A model generated the notes under the pieces. That model did no database searches. It worked only from the letters and a program-made list of their open reading frames with translations, and was not told the origin of the DNA. DNA of 64,000 bases. It comes from Galeopsis tetrahit. Taxonomy: Eukaryota > Streptophyta > Magnoliopsida > Lamiales > Lamiaceae. The position numbers and the translations under genes are program-made. The stretch lies in NCBI GenBank assembly GCA_963675135.1, contig OY776125.1, forward strand, positions 43,554,513 through 43,618,512, in the 5' to 3' direction. Below are positions 10,601-23,108 of the stretch, piece after piece. Numbering within the stretch: the stretch's first letter is position 1; each line of letters starts with the position of its first letter.

Positions 10601-12046
10601 ACAAATTTTCTAACTCTTCTTGGTCTCGTGGTCTTAGAGTGTCTTTCGCTCTTGAATTAGGGTACATGTATGTTTATTCTGTCCCCTTTTCAGGGATATA
10701 ATTTTCAGTCCTACAAGGATATTACCCCACAGATATACTAGGCTTCGCATATAGCAGTCATGTATAATAATAATTTCATCGATCTTTTCAAGTAGTTATC
10801 TCGTGCAAGGAATCTCAGAAATATCTCAAAACATCATATGTTATTAAATTCACAAACAATAAATGCAAGTCATACCTGGCTCATGCCAACCGCCCTACCC
10901 CCTCCACCGAGAGGGTAAAGGAATCTCATAAATATCTCAAAACATCATATCTTATTAAATTTCTCAGAGACTTCGCATCCCCCAATTGTTCTCATTTGTA
11001 CTCTTATCTCTGACATACCTCAAGGTCTTGGACACCTAGGTCCTGGTTATTGGCGCTAGAAGAAGGGGATCAACTTCTTAACCTCGTATTTATGGAGCTC
11101 TGGTTGATCCTTGTATAACTGACCTCCCAGGGTGTAGTATTTCAGTCTTAGGGCCTGGGCCTCTCGGGACAGTGGTGCCCCTGGGTCTTTGTTCAGTTCT
11201 GTGAGGATTTCTCTCTAGTCTCCTCCAATTATCTCCATCTTTTTATCAACTCTAGTTTTCGGTCTTATCATTTCGACTACTTAGGGCTACTGGCCCTTAA
11301 GTACCTCAGAACGCTCAAATCATGTTTCATCACTCTAAAAGAATCATCTCATGCAATATTAAAAATTCATTATCTTTTCAGAAATAAAACTTCATAACAT
11401 CGAACAAACAAATCAAATCAACTTCCACTCTAAAAATAAAAAATAAAGTGGATCATGCTCTCTCAAATAATCTCTTTAAATGAAAATTACAATGAATATT
11501 CAATTCTCAACGTTTCTTCATAAATGAGTATTTCTAATACATGCAAGCTTCAAGGTCCTTAACGAGGACATAACTCAAGACATATCATTATTTAAAAATA
11601 AAAAGGTAAGAAGTAGCACTTTTCATTTTTTGATCTCAAGGACCTGAATAGGCCTAATATATAATGTGAAATCATATATAAAGTATAAAAACATGTTAAT
11701 CATACACAATTTGAAAATAGCTATGTTAGCCTTCGTTTCCAGAACCATAGTCATCCTCAATTCTCCCACATAAAGTAGTCACATAACTCAACATATTAAT
11801 TACTACCTACTCATATATGCATGCTTCTAAGATTTCAAGTAATTCTCAATTCCAATATGATTTCTAAAATATCTACATAAATCAGTCATGTAAGCTCAAG
11901 GGGACCATGCTTAATTCAACGGAAAAAAGTAGCCTCGAATCATATAGGTCAATCTCCTAAACACATACTTATAGTAATATCAAATTAATAAAAAATATCT
12001 AATATAGGTTTTATCAAACACTTGTACTAACCATTTGTACCGATGT
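10601..12046. other. Non-coding DNA with gypsy PBS-like motif
   Basis: No ORF of note. A direct repeat of about 45 bp (AAGGAATCTCA.AAATATCTC) occurs at about 10808 and 10917. TTGGCGCTAGAAGAAGGGG at 11050-11068 resembles a Ty3/gypsy primer-binding site and matches the motif at 50011-50028 except for one inner base. A decayed gypsy LTR/leader is possible, but no LTR pair or pol is visible. Confidence 0.35.
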
Positions 12047-12300
12047 ACTCATCAAATCTCAGCTAACCCTCACGGACCTGGACCCTTAGGTCTCTGTCAG
12101 CCCTCGGGGCCTTTAATACTCCATATCTCTGTCAACCCTCGGGGACCTGAATATTCCATATCTCTGCCAGCTCTCGGGGACTGGAATACTTCATATCTCT
12201 GCCAGCCCTCGGGGACTGGAATACTTCATATCTCTGCCAGCCCTCGGGGACTGGAATACTCCATATCTCTGCCAGCCCTCGGGGACTGGAATACTCTGCT
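12047..12300. repeat. 35-bp tandem repeat array
   Basis: About seven units of TCTCTGCCAGCCCTCGGGGA followed by CTGGAATACTTCATA. The last four are nearly identical and the first three degenerate, as expected for recent local amplification at one edge. The 92-residue ORF through it is just the translated repeat. Confidence 0.85.
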
Positions 12301-13167
12301 TCGCACTATCTAATCTGGAGGCTGGAGCTTGGGGCCCTGAATATTCCTCCAGAACCTCCACCGATCTGGATCATGAACCTCGAGGCCTTGAATACCCCTC
12401 CAGAACCTCTTGTGTTTTCAGCACTCCCAGAGTTCTTATGGGTTTCTGGGCTGGACCTCCTCAAAATTTCTCGAAACAAAAAGGTTAAATAACAATTTGT
12501 ACCAAGATTTGGTACCTGCTTTACCAATACTCTAATGCTCATTCAATAAAAGGTGTATTCTCGTGCGAATCTTTCCACATATACAATACATCTCATATTT
12601 TCACAACATATTGATTGAAACGATTAACATCTACGCTAAACTAAATAGATTAAAATCATTCTCCACAACATCTTAGTTAAGTAGTAGTCATTTATGCAAA
12701 TCACAACATATAATAGTTTATCAGGATTCTATCTATCACAGGTAAATTATTCTTCTCACTCAATTTCATCATATCGACGAGTCTTATTCAAGTATCAGAT
12801 TAGTATCAATCAATTAGCCAAGATAATGATTGTTACATCATATATCACATTTTTCACAGCATAATAGCTAAGAGATGAACCCTACTAAAAGTCTTAATAT
12901 ATATTTCACTTACCCTTTCAACACAATAGTCAAGAAATGACTATTGATGCAAATATTAACACAGTCACTTTGTATCAGACTATACACATGTTTTCATGCT
13001 AGCTTTATGTTTCTTATACGAACTGATTTTTCAGAAGTACTTAACACTAGATCATTAATAAAAAACGTCTTTCAAGCGATATTTGAATTTCGATATACAT
13101 AAAAAGTGCAGAGATACCTCCCTTAGGTTATCAAACCCTTGAAAAGACTTGTGAGATTCCAAGTATA
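12301..13167. other. AT-rich flank of element C, no gene seen
   Basis: The first 120 bp is a degenerate continuation of the repeat vocabulary (CCTGAATATTCCTCCAGAACCTC). The rest is AT-rich unique-looking DNA without a supported ORF. It ends in GTATA, immediately before C's LTR. Confidence 0.5.
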
Positions 13168-14835
13168 TGTTGGGAATAAAATGAGATATGTTTTGATTCA
13201 ATACCAAAACCCCCTGAGACATGCCTAAGCTTAAGATGATTATGTTCTAAGCTGTTAGAACATGTAAAATAAGGCTAGATGAGGAGCTGATATGTTAGGC
13301 AGCTCTTAGATGATTAGATGCACAATTTGAGGGGGAACCTATGCTTTGAAGGCTATCAAGAACAAGTCCCCTTAAGGCTCAAATTCTGGAACAATCACCA
13401 AAGCTATTAAAGGCCAAGTATGCTGATCAGGAGAGTTGTCTCTGCACAATTAAAACAAGAACAAATGTTCTTAATCTTAAAGGCCAAGTATGCTGATCAG
13501 GAGAGTTGTCCAAAAGAGTTCTGAAGCTTAAATGTCAACTATCCTGAAGAGATAAAGACAACTACACACTAAAAGACTTCAAAGAATGATACTGCGATCA
13601 ATTCCAAGTGAAGCAAAGGGTAAAGAGCCAAGTCATCTGAAGAGAGCAAGCCAACTATGCTGATAAGCAAGTATGCTGATAGTGATAAGCAGAGTTGTCC
13701 ATTTGATAAAGAATGTTGTCCTGTGATTGGAGCAACCTTCAGAAGCCATGTCCAAGTCCTAACAAGTGAATCTTAAAGTCAGACATTGGGAAGAGTGCTG
13801 CAGAATGAAGACAAAGTCTTAACAGCCGTTTATTACCCAAATGAGGACATGTCACTATCAAGAATCTGTCTTCCAGTTTGAAGAACTCAAGGAAGACATT
13901 TATAGCAATTTGGGACTGCCTCTCCAACGGGCAAATCCTCAAATTTGTCTATAAATACAGAAGTGTGAAGACCATTTGAAGCATCCATTCTACATCTAAC
14001 TGAACAAGCATTCTGAAGCTTCAAAAGTCATAAGACATTCTTAGTCTTGAAACACTTCTTCTAAGCTGAACTCATTGTATACCCATACAAAGCTTAGAGA
14101 GATATCCTAATCCTTATACACTGACCTTCATTGTAAAGGATATCTCATTAGTTGGAACCTTACTTCAACCCTTACCCCTTTCAAGAGTGAAAGTGAGAAG
14201 GTTGTAGTAGTAGAAGTGGTAGGAGCTGACTGTTGAGAGAAGAACAGTTCAGTTCTGAGTTGAGAAGAGGGTACTAGGACTCTAGACATCCTAGGGATCA
14301 ATTCACCAAGGAGTGGTGTTCTTGATCAAGTGCACCTTGGCACTATAAAACAAGTAAATTCCAAGAGTGAAGGAATTATCCCATTAAATCAGGGAAAGTG
14401 GATGTAGGAGCTTGAGTCTCTGAACCACTATAACCTCTTGTGTTGATTTACTTTCAAAATACTTTCATACATTCAACACTGCACAAAACTGATCTTTCAA
14501 AGAACATATATTCAAAGACTGTGCAAAAACTGTATTGGACAAGTTCCCTGAAAAACTGGATTATATTGCTTAAGTGATTTCTGAACTTAAAGGAGTTTGA
14601 ACTAAAGGGCCAACCACTAATTCCGAACTTATAACCAACTTAGATAGTCATTCAACTAAGCACTCAATAGTACTTAGTAGCTTGGGTATCTTTGAAAAGG
14701 TTATACATCTTCAGCAGAGTTGTCCAAGACAACATTGCTGATCTCTGGTTTGATCAAAGTTAGAAAGAATTTGCATACAAGTGTATTCCCCCCCCCCCCT
14801 CATACACTTGTTATATACTCCTTCCAGGACCAACA
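13168..14835 (+). repeat. 5' LTR of element C
   Basis: The 1668-bp LTR starts TGTTGGGAATAAAATGAG and ends CCAGGACCAACA. A TATA box CTATAAATA lies at about 13949-13957. The conserved AAAGTGGATGTAG / TGAACCACTATAA motif is at about 14396-14433. Near the end a run of 11 C lies between GTGTATT and ATACAC. It matches the 3' LTR at 42911-45460 once the hAT insertion is removed, with several point changes and small indels. C is therefore distinctly older than D. Confidence 0.9.
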
Positions 14836-14837
14836 AG

Positions 14838-14849
14838 TGGTATCAGAGC
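14838..14849 (+). promoter_or_regulatory. Primer-binding site of element C (tRNA-iMet)
   Basis: TGGTATCAGAGC lies two bases after the LTR end. It is the standard complement of the 3' end of plant initiator methionine tRNA used by most Ty1/copia elements. Confidence 0.92.
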
Positions 14850-15024
14850 AGGGGTTCAAGGACCACTACTTCTGAAAATCCATCTTGGTTTTTCAAAATC
14901 ACATATTTAAGTGTGGTCACTGAACTGATCTGTCTGAAATCCTATTAATTGACTAACATCTTATTATTGAGCTATGGCCAACAACAATGCTGTTCCTAAT
15001 GATGCTATTTAAGGAATCAACAAT

Positions 15025-17406
15025 ATGGCCACCAATCCAGTCAACCATATATCACATCACAAGCTGCCCATGTTCTCAATTGAGAACTATGACTTCTGGA
15101 AGATCAGAATGAGAGCTCATCTTGCATCCCTTCATACTGACATGCTGAGGGTGATAACAAGAGGACCCTACATGTTCACTCAAATCAACCCCAGATTAAC
15201 TGAAGATCAAAGAGCTGACAAAAGGGAAGAAATCCCTAAAGATGAAGATGATTTCACTGCTGAAGAGAAAAGAAAAGATAACTTGAATTATCTTGCAATG
15301 AATACTCTCTATCAAACAATTCTAGATGCAATCATGGGAAGAGTTTACCACTGCACAACAACCAAAGAAATTTGGGATACTCTTGCTGAAATGTGTGAGG
15401 GTACTGAAAAAATAAAGGAGAACAAGCTTCAAGTGGCTGTGCAGAAGTTTGAACAGTTCTCAATGGAGCCATATGAGTCCATTGACAAGTTTGCTGGTAG
15501 ATTCACTGATGTGATGAATGAAATCAATTCATTGGGCAAGGTGTACTCTAGGAGAGAAGTTGTCTTAAAAATCCTGAGAAGTCTCACTCAAAAGTGGGAT
15601 GTATATGCTGTAATGATGCAGAACACCAAGGATCTCTCCTCCATGCCCATGCAACAAATCTTCTCAGAACTCAAAGCATATGAGTTTGACCTCAATAGAA
15701 GAAAGCCAGCTGATGAGTCTTCTCTACCAACCAAGGGAGTGGCATTTCAAGCCAAAACTGCTGAACCAGAAATGCAATCTACTCCAAGATCATCAAAGTC
15801 AGTCTCCAAGGCTGAAATGAAGGAAGAGATGGCCCTCATGGCAAGGAGGTTTGACAAACTCAATTCAAGGTTTGGTAGATACAAGAAGTTCTACCAAGAC
15901 AACAAATTCAGGAGAAGGTACAACTCTCCTGAAAATCAGGCAAAGGACAAAAAGCCTGAAGAGAATAGATCAAAGGACAAGTACTCTGATAGGAGAAGGT
16001 CCAGTAGAGCTGACCCTTCATCATCTAAAGGAAGAGATGAATCCAAGAAGAATGATGATGAAGACTTGTGCTATAATTGCAAGAAGAAAGGGCACTTCCA
16101 GTATGACTTCCCTGAATTAAGCTCTAAAGAAAGAAGAGAAAGACAAGCAAAGAGAGACAGAAAGTTCACCAATAGGAAGGCCATGATGGCTGGTGAAGAA
16201 TCTGATGATGCTGAAAGCTTCAACTCTTCTGATGGACTATTCTCAAACAGTGATGATGATGATGATGATGTGTGCAACATGGCTATTGAGGATGATGAGG
16301 TATCCTCCACTTCTAGTTCACCATCATTTCTATCACAGAACACTAGTGAAGTCAACTTGAAACTTTCCTTTGGGAAGTTAATGAAAGATTTCACTAGGCT
16401 GCAAGAATTTCATGACAATTGTGTGAGAGAAAATGAAAGACTTTCAATTGAGCTTTCAAAACCTGCTGAGACAGTAGTTGACATTAAATTTACTGAGTTG
16501 TACCAACAAGTCTTGAGAGAGCTTGAGGAAGCAAATCTCAGGATAGTTGACCAACAAGGACAAATTGATGCTCAACTACTCACTCAGAAGAGAAAAGAGT
16601 TTGAATTAAAGATTCTTCAAGCAAAATTTGAAAACCTCTCACATGAGTATGACATTCTCAAATCAAGTGAAGAGAGCCTGAAATTAAAAATGTCTGCTTT
16701 GAACAAATCCTCTAGAGCAATAGAGGAAATTCAAAGGTATCAAAGACCTATGGCTCAAAGAAGTGGATTAGGCTTTGATCCATCTGAATCTTCACCTTGT
16801 CTTAGTGTTGCTTCTACAAGTAACACTAAGAAAATCTTTGTCAAATCAGTGGCACAACAAGCTGAAAATGAAATAATTCAGCCACTGAACAAAGGAAAGG
16901 GCAAAATGACTGAAATGCCTACTCAAGTGCTTCAGGAGACTAGGCCCAAACCTAAGGAAATGGCCAAAATCCCTGAACACAAGAGGAATGTTGGTCAGCA
17001 ATGGAAGGGAAACTCACCTGAACAATGTTCAGAGGAGTTATCCAAGGTATAATCAGCCAAGGCCAACTCTTCTGAGAAAGCCTCAGCTGAATAGACCTAA
17101 GGACAACTATCCTCAAAGGCAGAATAAATTGAGACAACCAAAACCCTTCATGCCAAAGGGTAATGTTCATAAAAAGGCCTTTCCTCAAAGATTTCATCAA
17201 GTTACACAAAGAACTCATATGTTCAGGAGATTTGACAACTCTCCTGAAACTTACAGAGTTAATACTTTCACACACACTTTCCCAAAGGCATTTAAGGGAA
17301 AGGCAATGTATGTTGATGCACAAGGGAAATTAGGCAAGTTTGGGTTCCTAAAGGTACAGCTAACCTCTCAGGACCCAAAATTCAAAGGGTACCTAAAACT
17401 TGCTAA
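15025..17406 (+). pseudogene. gag: gag of element C, frameshifted
   Basis: This encodes the capsid/nucleocapsid protein. The first block (FSIENYDFWKIRMRAHL, then WDTLAEMCEGTEKIKENKL) is the copia Gag (UBN2-type) domain. The zinc knuckle CYNCKKKGHFQYDF has CX2CX4H but the last Cys is Phe, so it is damaged. A Glu/Lys-rich coiled coil follows. An earlier ATG at 14974 reads twelve codons into a TAA, so the present start is at 15025. The frame slips near 17035 and returns near 17335. The gag frame finally closes at TAA 17404-17406, directly before the protease. The stop is in the same frame as pol, a junction also seen in D. Confidence 0.85.
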
Positions 17407-18735
17407 TTGCAGGTACTTTTGGGCCACAAGAAGAGGAGTATGAGCAAAAAGTCAGCATGGTACCTTGACAGTGGATGTTCAAGGCACATGACTGGAAACA
17501 AGGAACTCCTCACTGATTTTATTGAAAAAGAAGGCCCAAATGTCACATTTGGAGACAGCTCACAAGCAACAACAAAAGGTTATGGTACTTTGATGATTGG
17601 TAACATCAAAGTATCCAATGTGTCTTATGTAGCTGGTCTCAAATATAATCTCCTAAGTATCAGTCAATTCTGTGATAAAGATTTCAATGTTGAGTTCTCA
17701 AGTGGAAGATGCTTAATCAAAGATAAGACTCAACAAACTCTATTGACTGGAACTAGGAAAGGAAATGTGTATTTTGCAGACTGGGACAAGTCTACTGATG
17801 TTGCATGTTTCATTGCTAAGAGCTCCAGTGAACAAAGTTGGTTATGGCATAAGAGGCTAAACCACCTGAACTTCAAATCAATGAACAAACTTGCCAGAAA
17901 TGCATTAGTTAAATGACTACCTAATGAGGTCTTCATTAAAGAACATGTGTGTAAACCATGTCAAGAAGGAAAACAAATTAAAGCCTCATTTAAAGGAAAA
18001 CCAGTCATCTCTACTGAAAGGGTACTTGAACTTTTACATATGGACTTATTTGGACCAATTACCCCTTCAAGCATAAATGGTAGAAAATACACATTGGTTG
18101 TAGTAGATGACTTCTCCAGGTTCACATGGGTAGTATTTCTCCTTAATAAAAAGGAGACACAAGTCAAACTGCCTGAACTTTTAAAGAGACTGTCAAATGA
18201 GAAAAGCCTTAACATTATCAAGATAAGATCTGATAAAGGCACTGAGTTCATAAATTCATACATCAATGAGTATTGCACACTGAATAGAATAGCTCATGAA
18301 ACCTCAGCAGCTAGAACCCCTCAACAAAATGGAGTTGTAGAAAGGAGGAATAGAACTCTAAAAGAAGCTGCTAGAAACTTAATTGCTGATTCTAATCTAC
18401 CTAAGAGGTTTTGGGCTGAAGCTATAAATACTGCATGTCATACTCAGAATAGGTGTTTGATTACTAAGGGGCAAGGCAAAACCCTCTATGAACTCTGGAA
18501 AGGAAGATTGCCTAAAGTGTCATACTTTCACATATTTGGTTGTAAGTGTTTCATTCACAATAATGGGAAAGAACAGTTGAAAGCTTTTGATAGCAAAGCT
18601 GATGAAGGAGTATTCCTTGGATACTCTCAAATCAGTAGAGCTTTCAGAGTCTACAACAAGAAAACCCTTGTTTTGGAGAAAACACCTCATGTTGTGTTTG
18701 ATGAATCTATCTTTGAGATCAGGAACAAAAACCTG
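17407..18735 (+). pseudogene. pol: pol of element C: protease and integrase, split by solo LTR
   Basis: The protease catalytic motif is DSGCSRHMTG (near 17470-17500). The integrase zinc-binding HHCC region has H and H in HKRLNHLNF and Cys in CKPCQEGKQ. The catalytic core shows HMDLFGPITP with the first Asp, IRSDKGTEFIN with the second Asp and its Glu context, and QQNGVVERRNRTLKEAAR. A TGA at 17914-17916 interrupts the frame between the HH and CC pairs. The ORF runs into the solo LTR at 18736 and resumes in frame at 20341. Cleavage of Gag-Pol and cDNA integration are the family functions; this copy should be inactive. Confidence 0.88.
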
Positions 18736-20335
18736 TGTTGGTCCCAAAGTTGAGTTAAGATTGAGTAAGCTAGTAAAAGTCTAGAGGGGAGGGGTGAATA
18801 GACTTTTAAAAATCTTTCAAAATATCAGAATATGCAATGCGGAATTTAGTCTTCTTATGTACTGTACTGTGCTTACTTAGCTCAGATCAGTACTTTCAGA
18901 ACAATATGGGCCTTACTAGTTTATACTCAACTTTTCTTTATATCTTTATCTTTGTATATTCTTAATGTTCTTAGTTAAACAATTCAAAAAAATATCAAAC
19001 AGAAAATGTAAAGAACACAGAATTTTATAGTGGTTCGACAAATGTCTACATCCACTCTCACAACTCCAGTTGTGAAGTTTTATTAACTCTTCCTTCTTGA
19101 GTTTCTTGTGGCTTAAAGTCCCAAGATTAAGACTTTGATCTTATCGATTATACCTCCAGGTATATCTTCGATCTACTAGTAATTTTCCAAGTAACTAGCA
19201 CACTTGTTTTACAACATACAAACTTAAACTTGAAAAGTAAAACTTCTCTTTGAGTAGCCTTTGATTCTTCTCTTCAATTATGTGGCTTCTCTTCTTTAAT
19301 CTCCTTCAAATCTGTGAGTTCTTCTTGTGCTTTGTAGACTTAGATTGCTTGTGAATGCTTTAAGATCAGTAGTCTTAGCAATAGGAGATCACACTGTATT
19401 TATAGAACTTAGTATGACAGTTAGCAGTTTGTGAACTAACTCTCAACTAACTCTAAACTGTTTTTGTAACTTCTTCTTGTAACCGACTTTGTAACTTCCT
19501 TCAACTTCCAAGTCAGCATATCTTCAATAAATCTTCAGTTACGCCTTAAATAAGCTATCCAAACTTATTCTTCAAATTCACCAAATCAGCACAGTAACTT
19601 ACTGTTCTGATTTTTACTGTTCGGATTTTTACTCTGCTGAGTCAGTCAGCACAGTAACTTATAACTGTTCAAAACTTCTCCAGATTCCTTCTAAGCTTAT
19701 CTTCAACTCTTCTTTGAAGTCTTCTTATTCTGAAGTAGTCTTCTGAGTCTTCATTAATCTTCTGATCTTCTTCTAATCTAGTTCTAATCTACTGTTCTGA
19801 ACTTTACAATGCTGAATACAATAAAATACAAACTTACATATATAAAACCTGTCTATACATCAACTGAACTATATACAGATGAGTATATCTAAGTCCTATA
19901 CTATAAGCTGTTTATACAATACAAAACATCAGCTTAGTTCCTAACAATTCATATATCAGATCAGTAAATAATAAGATCAGTAACTCATGTAAGATCAATA
20001 ACTTTCATATAAGATCAGTAAGCATATAAGATCAGTAACTCAGATTCAAATACATAAGATCACTAAAATTATTCTCAGTTTTCATACTCAGATCAGTAAT
20101 CTTATTCCAGTATTCTTTAGTTAAGATCAGTAATCTTACTCTTAATATTACTAAATAAGATCAGTAAACTTATTTCAGATATCATTAAGATCAGTAATCT
20201 CAATTTAAGTTTCTCATCAGATGACTTAGTTAAGATGACTTAGAACCACATATATCATTAACTTTAAGTTGCTTTTGGCCATCAAAACATACTTTCATCA
20301 TCTAGAACATTGTTTATAGGATTCATATCCCAACA
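18736..20335 (-). repeat. Solo Sirevirus LTR inserted in pol of C
   Basis: In minus orientation it starts TGTTGGGATATGAATCC and ends TTTGGGACCAACA, 1600 bp. It is flanked by a perfect 5-bp TSD, acctg (18731-18735 and 20336-20340). No internal region is present, so an element inserted here and was excised by LTR-LTR recombination. In its U3 (19950-20210) the word AGATCAGTAA occurs eight times with two variants. The TATA box, minus-strand CTATAAATAC, is near 19395-19404. The conserved R/U5 motif is at about 19025-19061. It is related to A's LTR. Confidence 0.93.
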
Positions 20336-20340
20336 ACCTG

Positions 20341-22401
20341 GACACTAAAGAGATCACACAAAGCACAACCAGATTAAGCTTAAAAGACAAGGACACTGAA
20401 TTCATAGATGTTGTCCAAGACAATCTCCCTGAAAATGCTATACTGGACAACAATCCTGAAGAAAAGATACCTGAAGAAAACCCCACTGAAGGAAATGATG
20501 AACTGAATGATCCAATCCCAGTTCACCCTCAGGTAACAACTACCAATGAAGAGGCAGGCTCTGCTGAGGTAGTTAATGGATCCAATATTCAAGGGGGAAC
20601 CATAAATGTTGAAAATACCAATGTTCCAAACATTGAGGACAACATCCCTGAATATGATCCTGAATTAGATCCTGCATTCAATTATCCTGAATTCTATAAC
20701 ATTGGTGACTCAACTTTAGTAGAGGACAACCCTACTGAAGGAATCAGAAAAATGAGGACTTGGTTATCTGACCATCCTACTAATCTGATACTTGGTGATC
20801 CAAGTATAGGAGTCAAAACCAGAAGTTTTCATGGTGAAAGTGCTATGTTTTGTTGTTTCTTATCAGAACAGGAACCAAAAGACATTGATGAAGCACTTCA
20901 AGATGCAAACTGGATCACAGCAATGCAGGAAGAGCTAAACCAATTCACCAGAAATGATGTATGGGAGCTGGTGGATAGACCTACACATCAAGATGTTATT
21001 GGAACCAAGTGGGTGTTCAAGAACAAGAAGAATGAAAATGATGTGATTGTCAGAAACAAGGCCAGATTAGTGGCAAAATGCTATTGTCAATCAGAAGGCA
21101 TTGACTATGATGAGACCTTTGCACCTGTGGCAAGGCTAGAAGCAATCAGACTTTTCCTAGCCTATGCAGCCCACAAGAGGTTCAAAGTATACCAAATGGA
21201 TGTCAAAAGTGCCTTCTTGAATGGAGTTCTAAAAGAAGAAGACTATGTGGAGCAACCACCTGGCTTTGAAATTGGAAACCAAGTCTACATACTGAAGAAA
21301 GCTCTATATGGACTCAAGCAAGCTCCAAGAGCTTGGTATGACACCCTGTCACAGTTCCTCTTGGATCATGGTTTCATCAAAGGAACTGTGGACAGAACTC
21401 TCTTCAGAATCACTGAAGGAGAGGACATCTTGCTTGTCCAAATTTATGTGGATGACATAATTTTTAGATCCCCCAATGAGAAGCTGTGTGAGAAGTTCTC
21501 CAAGCTCATGCAAAGCAAGTTTGAGATGTCCATGATGGGTCTGATGAATTTCTTTTTGGGACTTCAAGTCAAGCAATCTAAAGAAGGAATCTTCATCAAT
21601 CAAGCTAAGTACACCAGAGAAATGATCAAGAAGTTTGGGTGTACAACTAGCAAGCCAGTAAGGATCCCAATGAACACAAATTGGAAGATGGACCCTGATG
21701 AGAGTGGTGTTCCAACCAACTCTACTGAGTATAGAGGAATAATTGGTTCTTTCCTCTATCTCACTGCCAGCAAACCTGACATCACCTTTGCAGTAGGTGT
21801 TTGTGCAAGGTTTCAAGCAAATCCTAAGAAAAGCCATCTTGAGGCTGCAAAAAGGATCTTGAGGTATCTCAAAGGCACTGAAAATCTAGGCCTTTGGTAC
21901 CCTGCTGATGACAACATTGAGTTAACTGGCTACTCAGATGCTGATTATGGAGGATGTAGAATTGACAGAAAGTCCACTTTAGGGACTTGTCAATTCTTGG
22001 GCAACAAAATCATTTCTTGGTTCTCCAAGAAGCAAAACACAGTGGCTACCTCCACTATTGAAGCTGAATATGTTGCAGCTGTAAGTTGTTGTGCTCAGAT
22101 TCTTTGGTTGAGACAACAACTAAGAGACTACAATGTCAACTCTGCTGAAGTGCCTATCTTCTGTGACAACAATAGTGCCATTGCAATTTCACAGAATCCA
22201 GTGTTGCACACTAGATGCAAACATGTGGACATCAAGAATCACTTCATCAGAGACCATGTGGAGAAGAAGGACATAAAGTTGGTGAAAATCCACACAGATC
22301 ATCAAAAAGCAGATATATTAACTAAGCCACTTGCAGAGGCAAGATTTCTGGAGCTATCAGCAGAATTGGGATTACTTGATCCAGGGAAGTTGGACAAGTA
22401 A
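20341..22401 (+). pseudogene. pol: pol of element C: reverse transcriptase and RNase H
   Basis: Directly after the TSD the frame continues through an acidic linker. It then enters the copia RT with WITAMQEELNQF, GTKWVFKNK, DYDETFAPVARLEAIR, YQMDVKSAFLNG and the catalytic YVDD (near 21445). RNase H follows with GYSDADYGGC, STIEAEYVA and FCDNNSAIA, ending KHVDIKNHFIRDHVEKKDI. The segment has no internal stop. It cannot be expressed as native pol because of upstream lesions and the solo LTR. Confidence 0.9.
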
Positions 22402-23108
22402 ATCCTATTGAAATTAATGGGAGGAAAGGGAACTGAAATGGTGTTCAGCAGACTTGGTCAAGTCCACTGAAATTCAGAAAAGATGACCTCAATCATTCAG
22501 GACACTTGTCCATTTAAATTCAGGACACTTGTCCACATCTTTTCAGGACACTTGTCCAAGTGGGGTCAGATAAGTTGTCCTAGCTATCAAACCAAATCTT
22601 GGTCTGATAAGCACCTATTTTGGGTAATCATTGCCTATTTTGAAATCTGTCCCATTCCATATACAGATATCATCTTTTTGGGATTTAATTTGTCTCCCAC
22701 CCAAAAGGTCACTTTCCATGCATTAAATGCCAAGATTTAACTCTTGTTTGCATTACACCTTTTCAAGACATGATCTACCTTGAAAACTCCCCAACCATTA
22801 ACTAATATTAAATAACCTCCACGTTTTGAATAAAACCAATTACTCACTGTTACATTGGTTTTTAACCATTGGATCAAAATTGGCCAACTCCCCTGAAATC
22901 AATCCTGGCCGTCCAATTTTATTTTCCACTTTTGTTAACCGTTGAATTGCCTCAATACTCCACCAACTCATTGATAAACATTCTTTTTAGAATATTCACA
23001 AGTCTTAAGAATCCCCACAAACATTTCTTCCCCAAGTATTCGAAACCCTAGCTTTCATCTTCTTCAAACACTCTCAAACTCACTCAAATCCATTTCTGTA
23101 AACCTTCA
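22402..23108 (+). other. pol-ORF3 spacer of element C
   Basis: This 707-bp spacer has no supported ORF. It carries three near copies of CAGGACACTTGTCC around 22498-22556. The last part (CTTCTTCAAACACTCTCAAAC) is pyrimidine/CA-rich like a plant 5' leader and precedes the ORF3 ATG at 23109. Confidence 0.6.

Noticed and set aside
12035..12313. 92-codon ORF with repeated ISLPALGDWNT-like units
   Set aside because: It is a translated 35-bp non-coding repeat with no start context or homologue I recognise.
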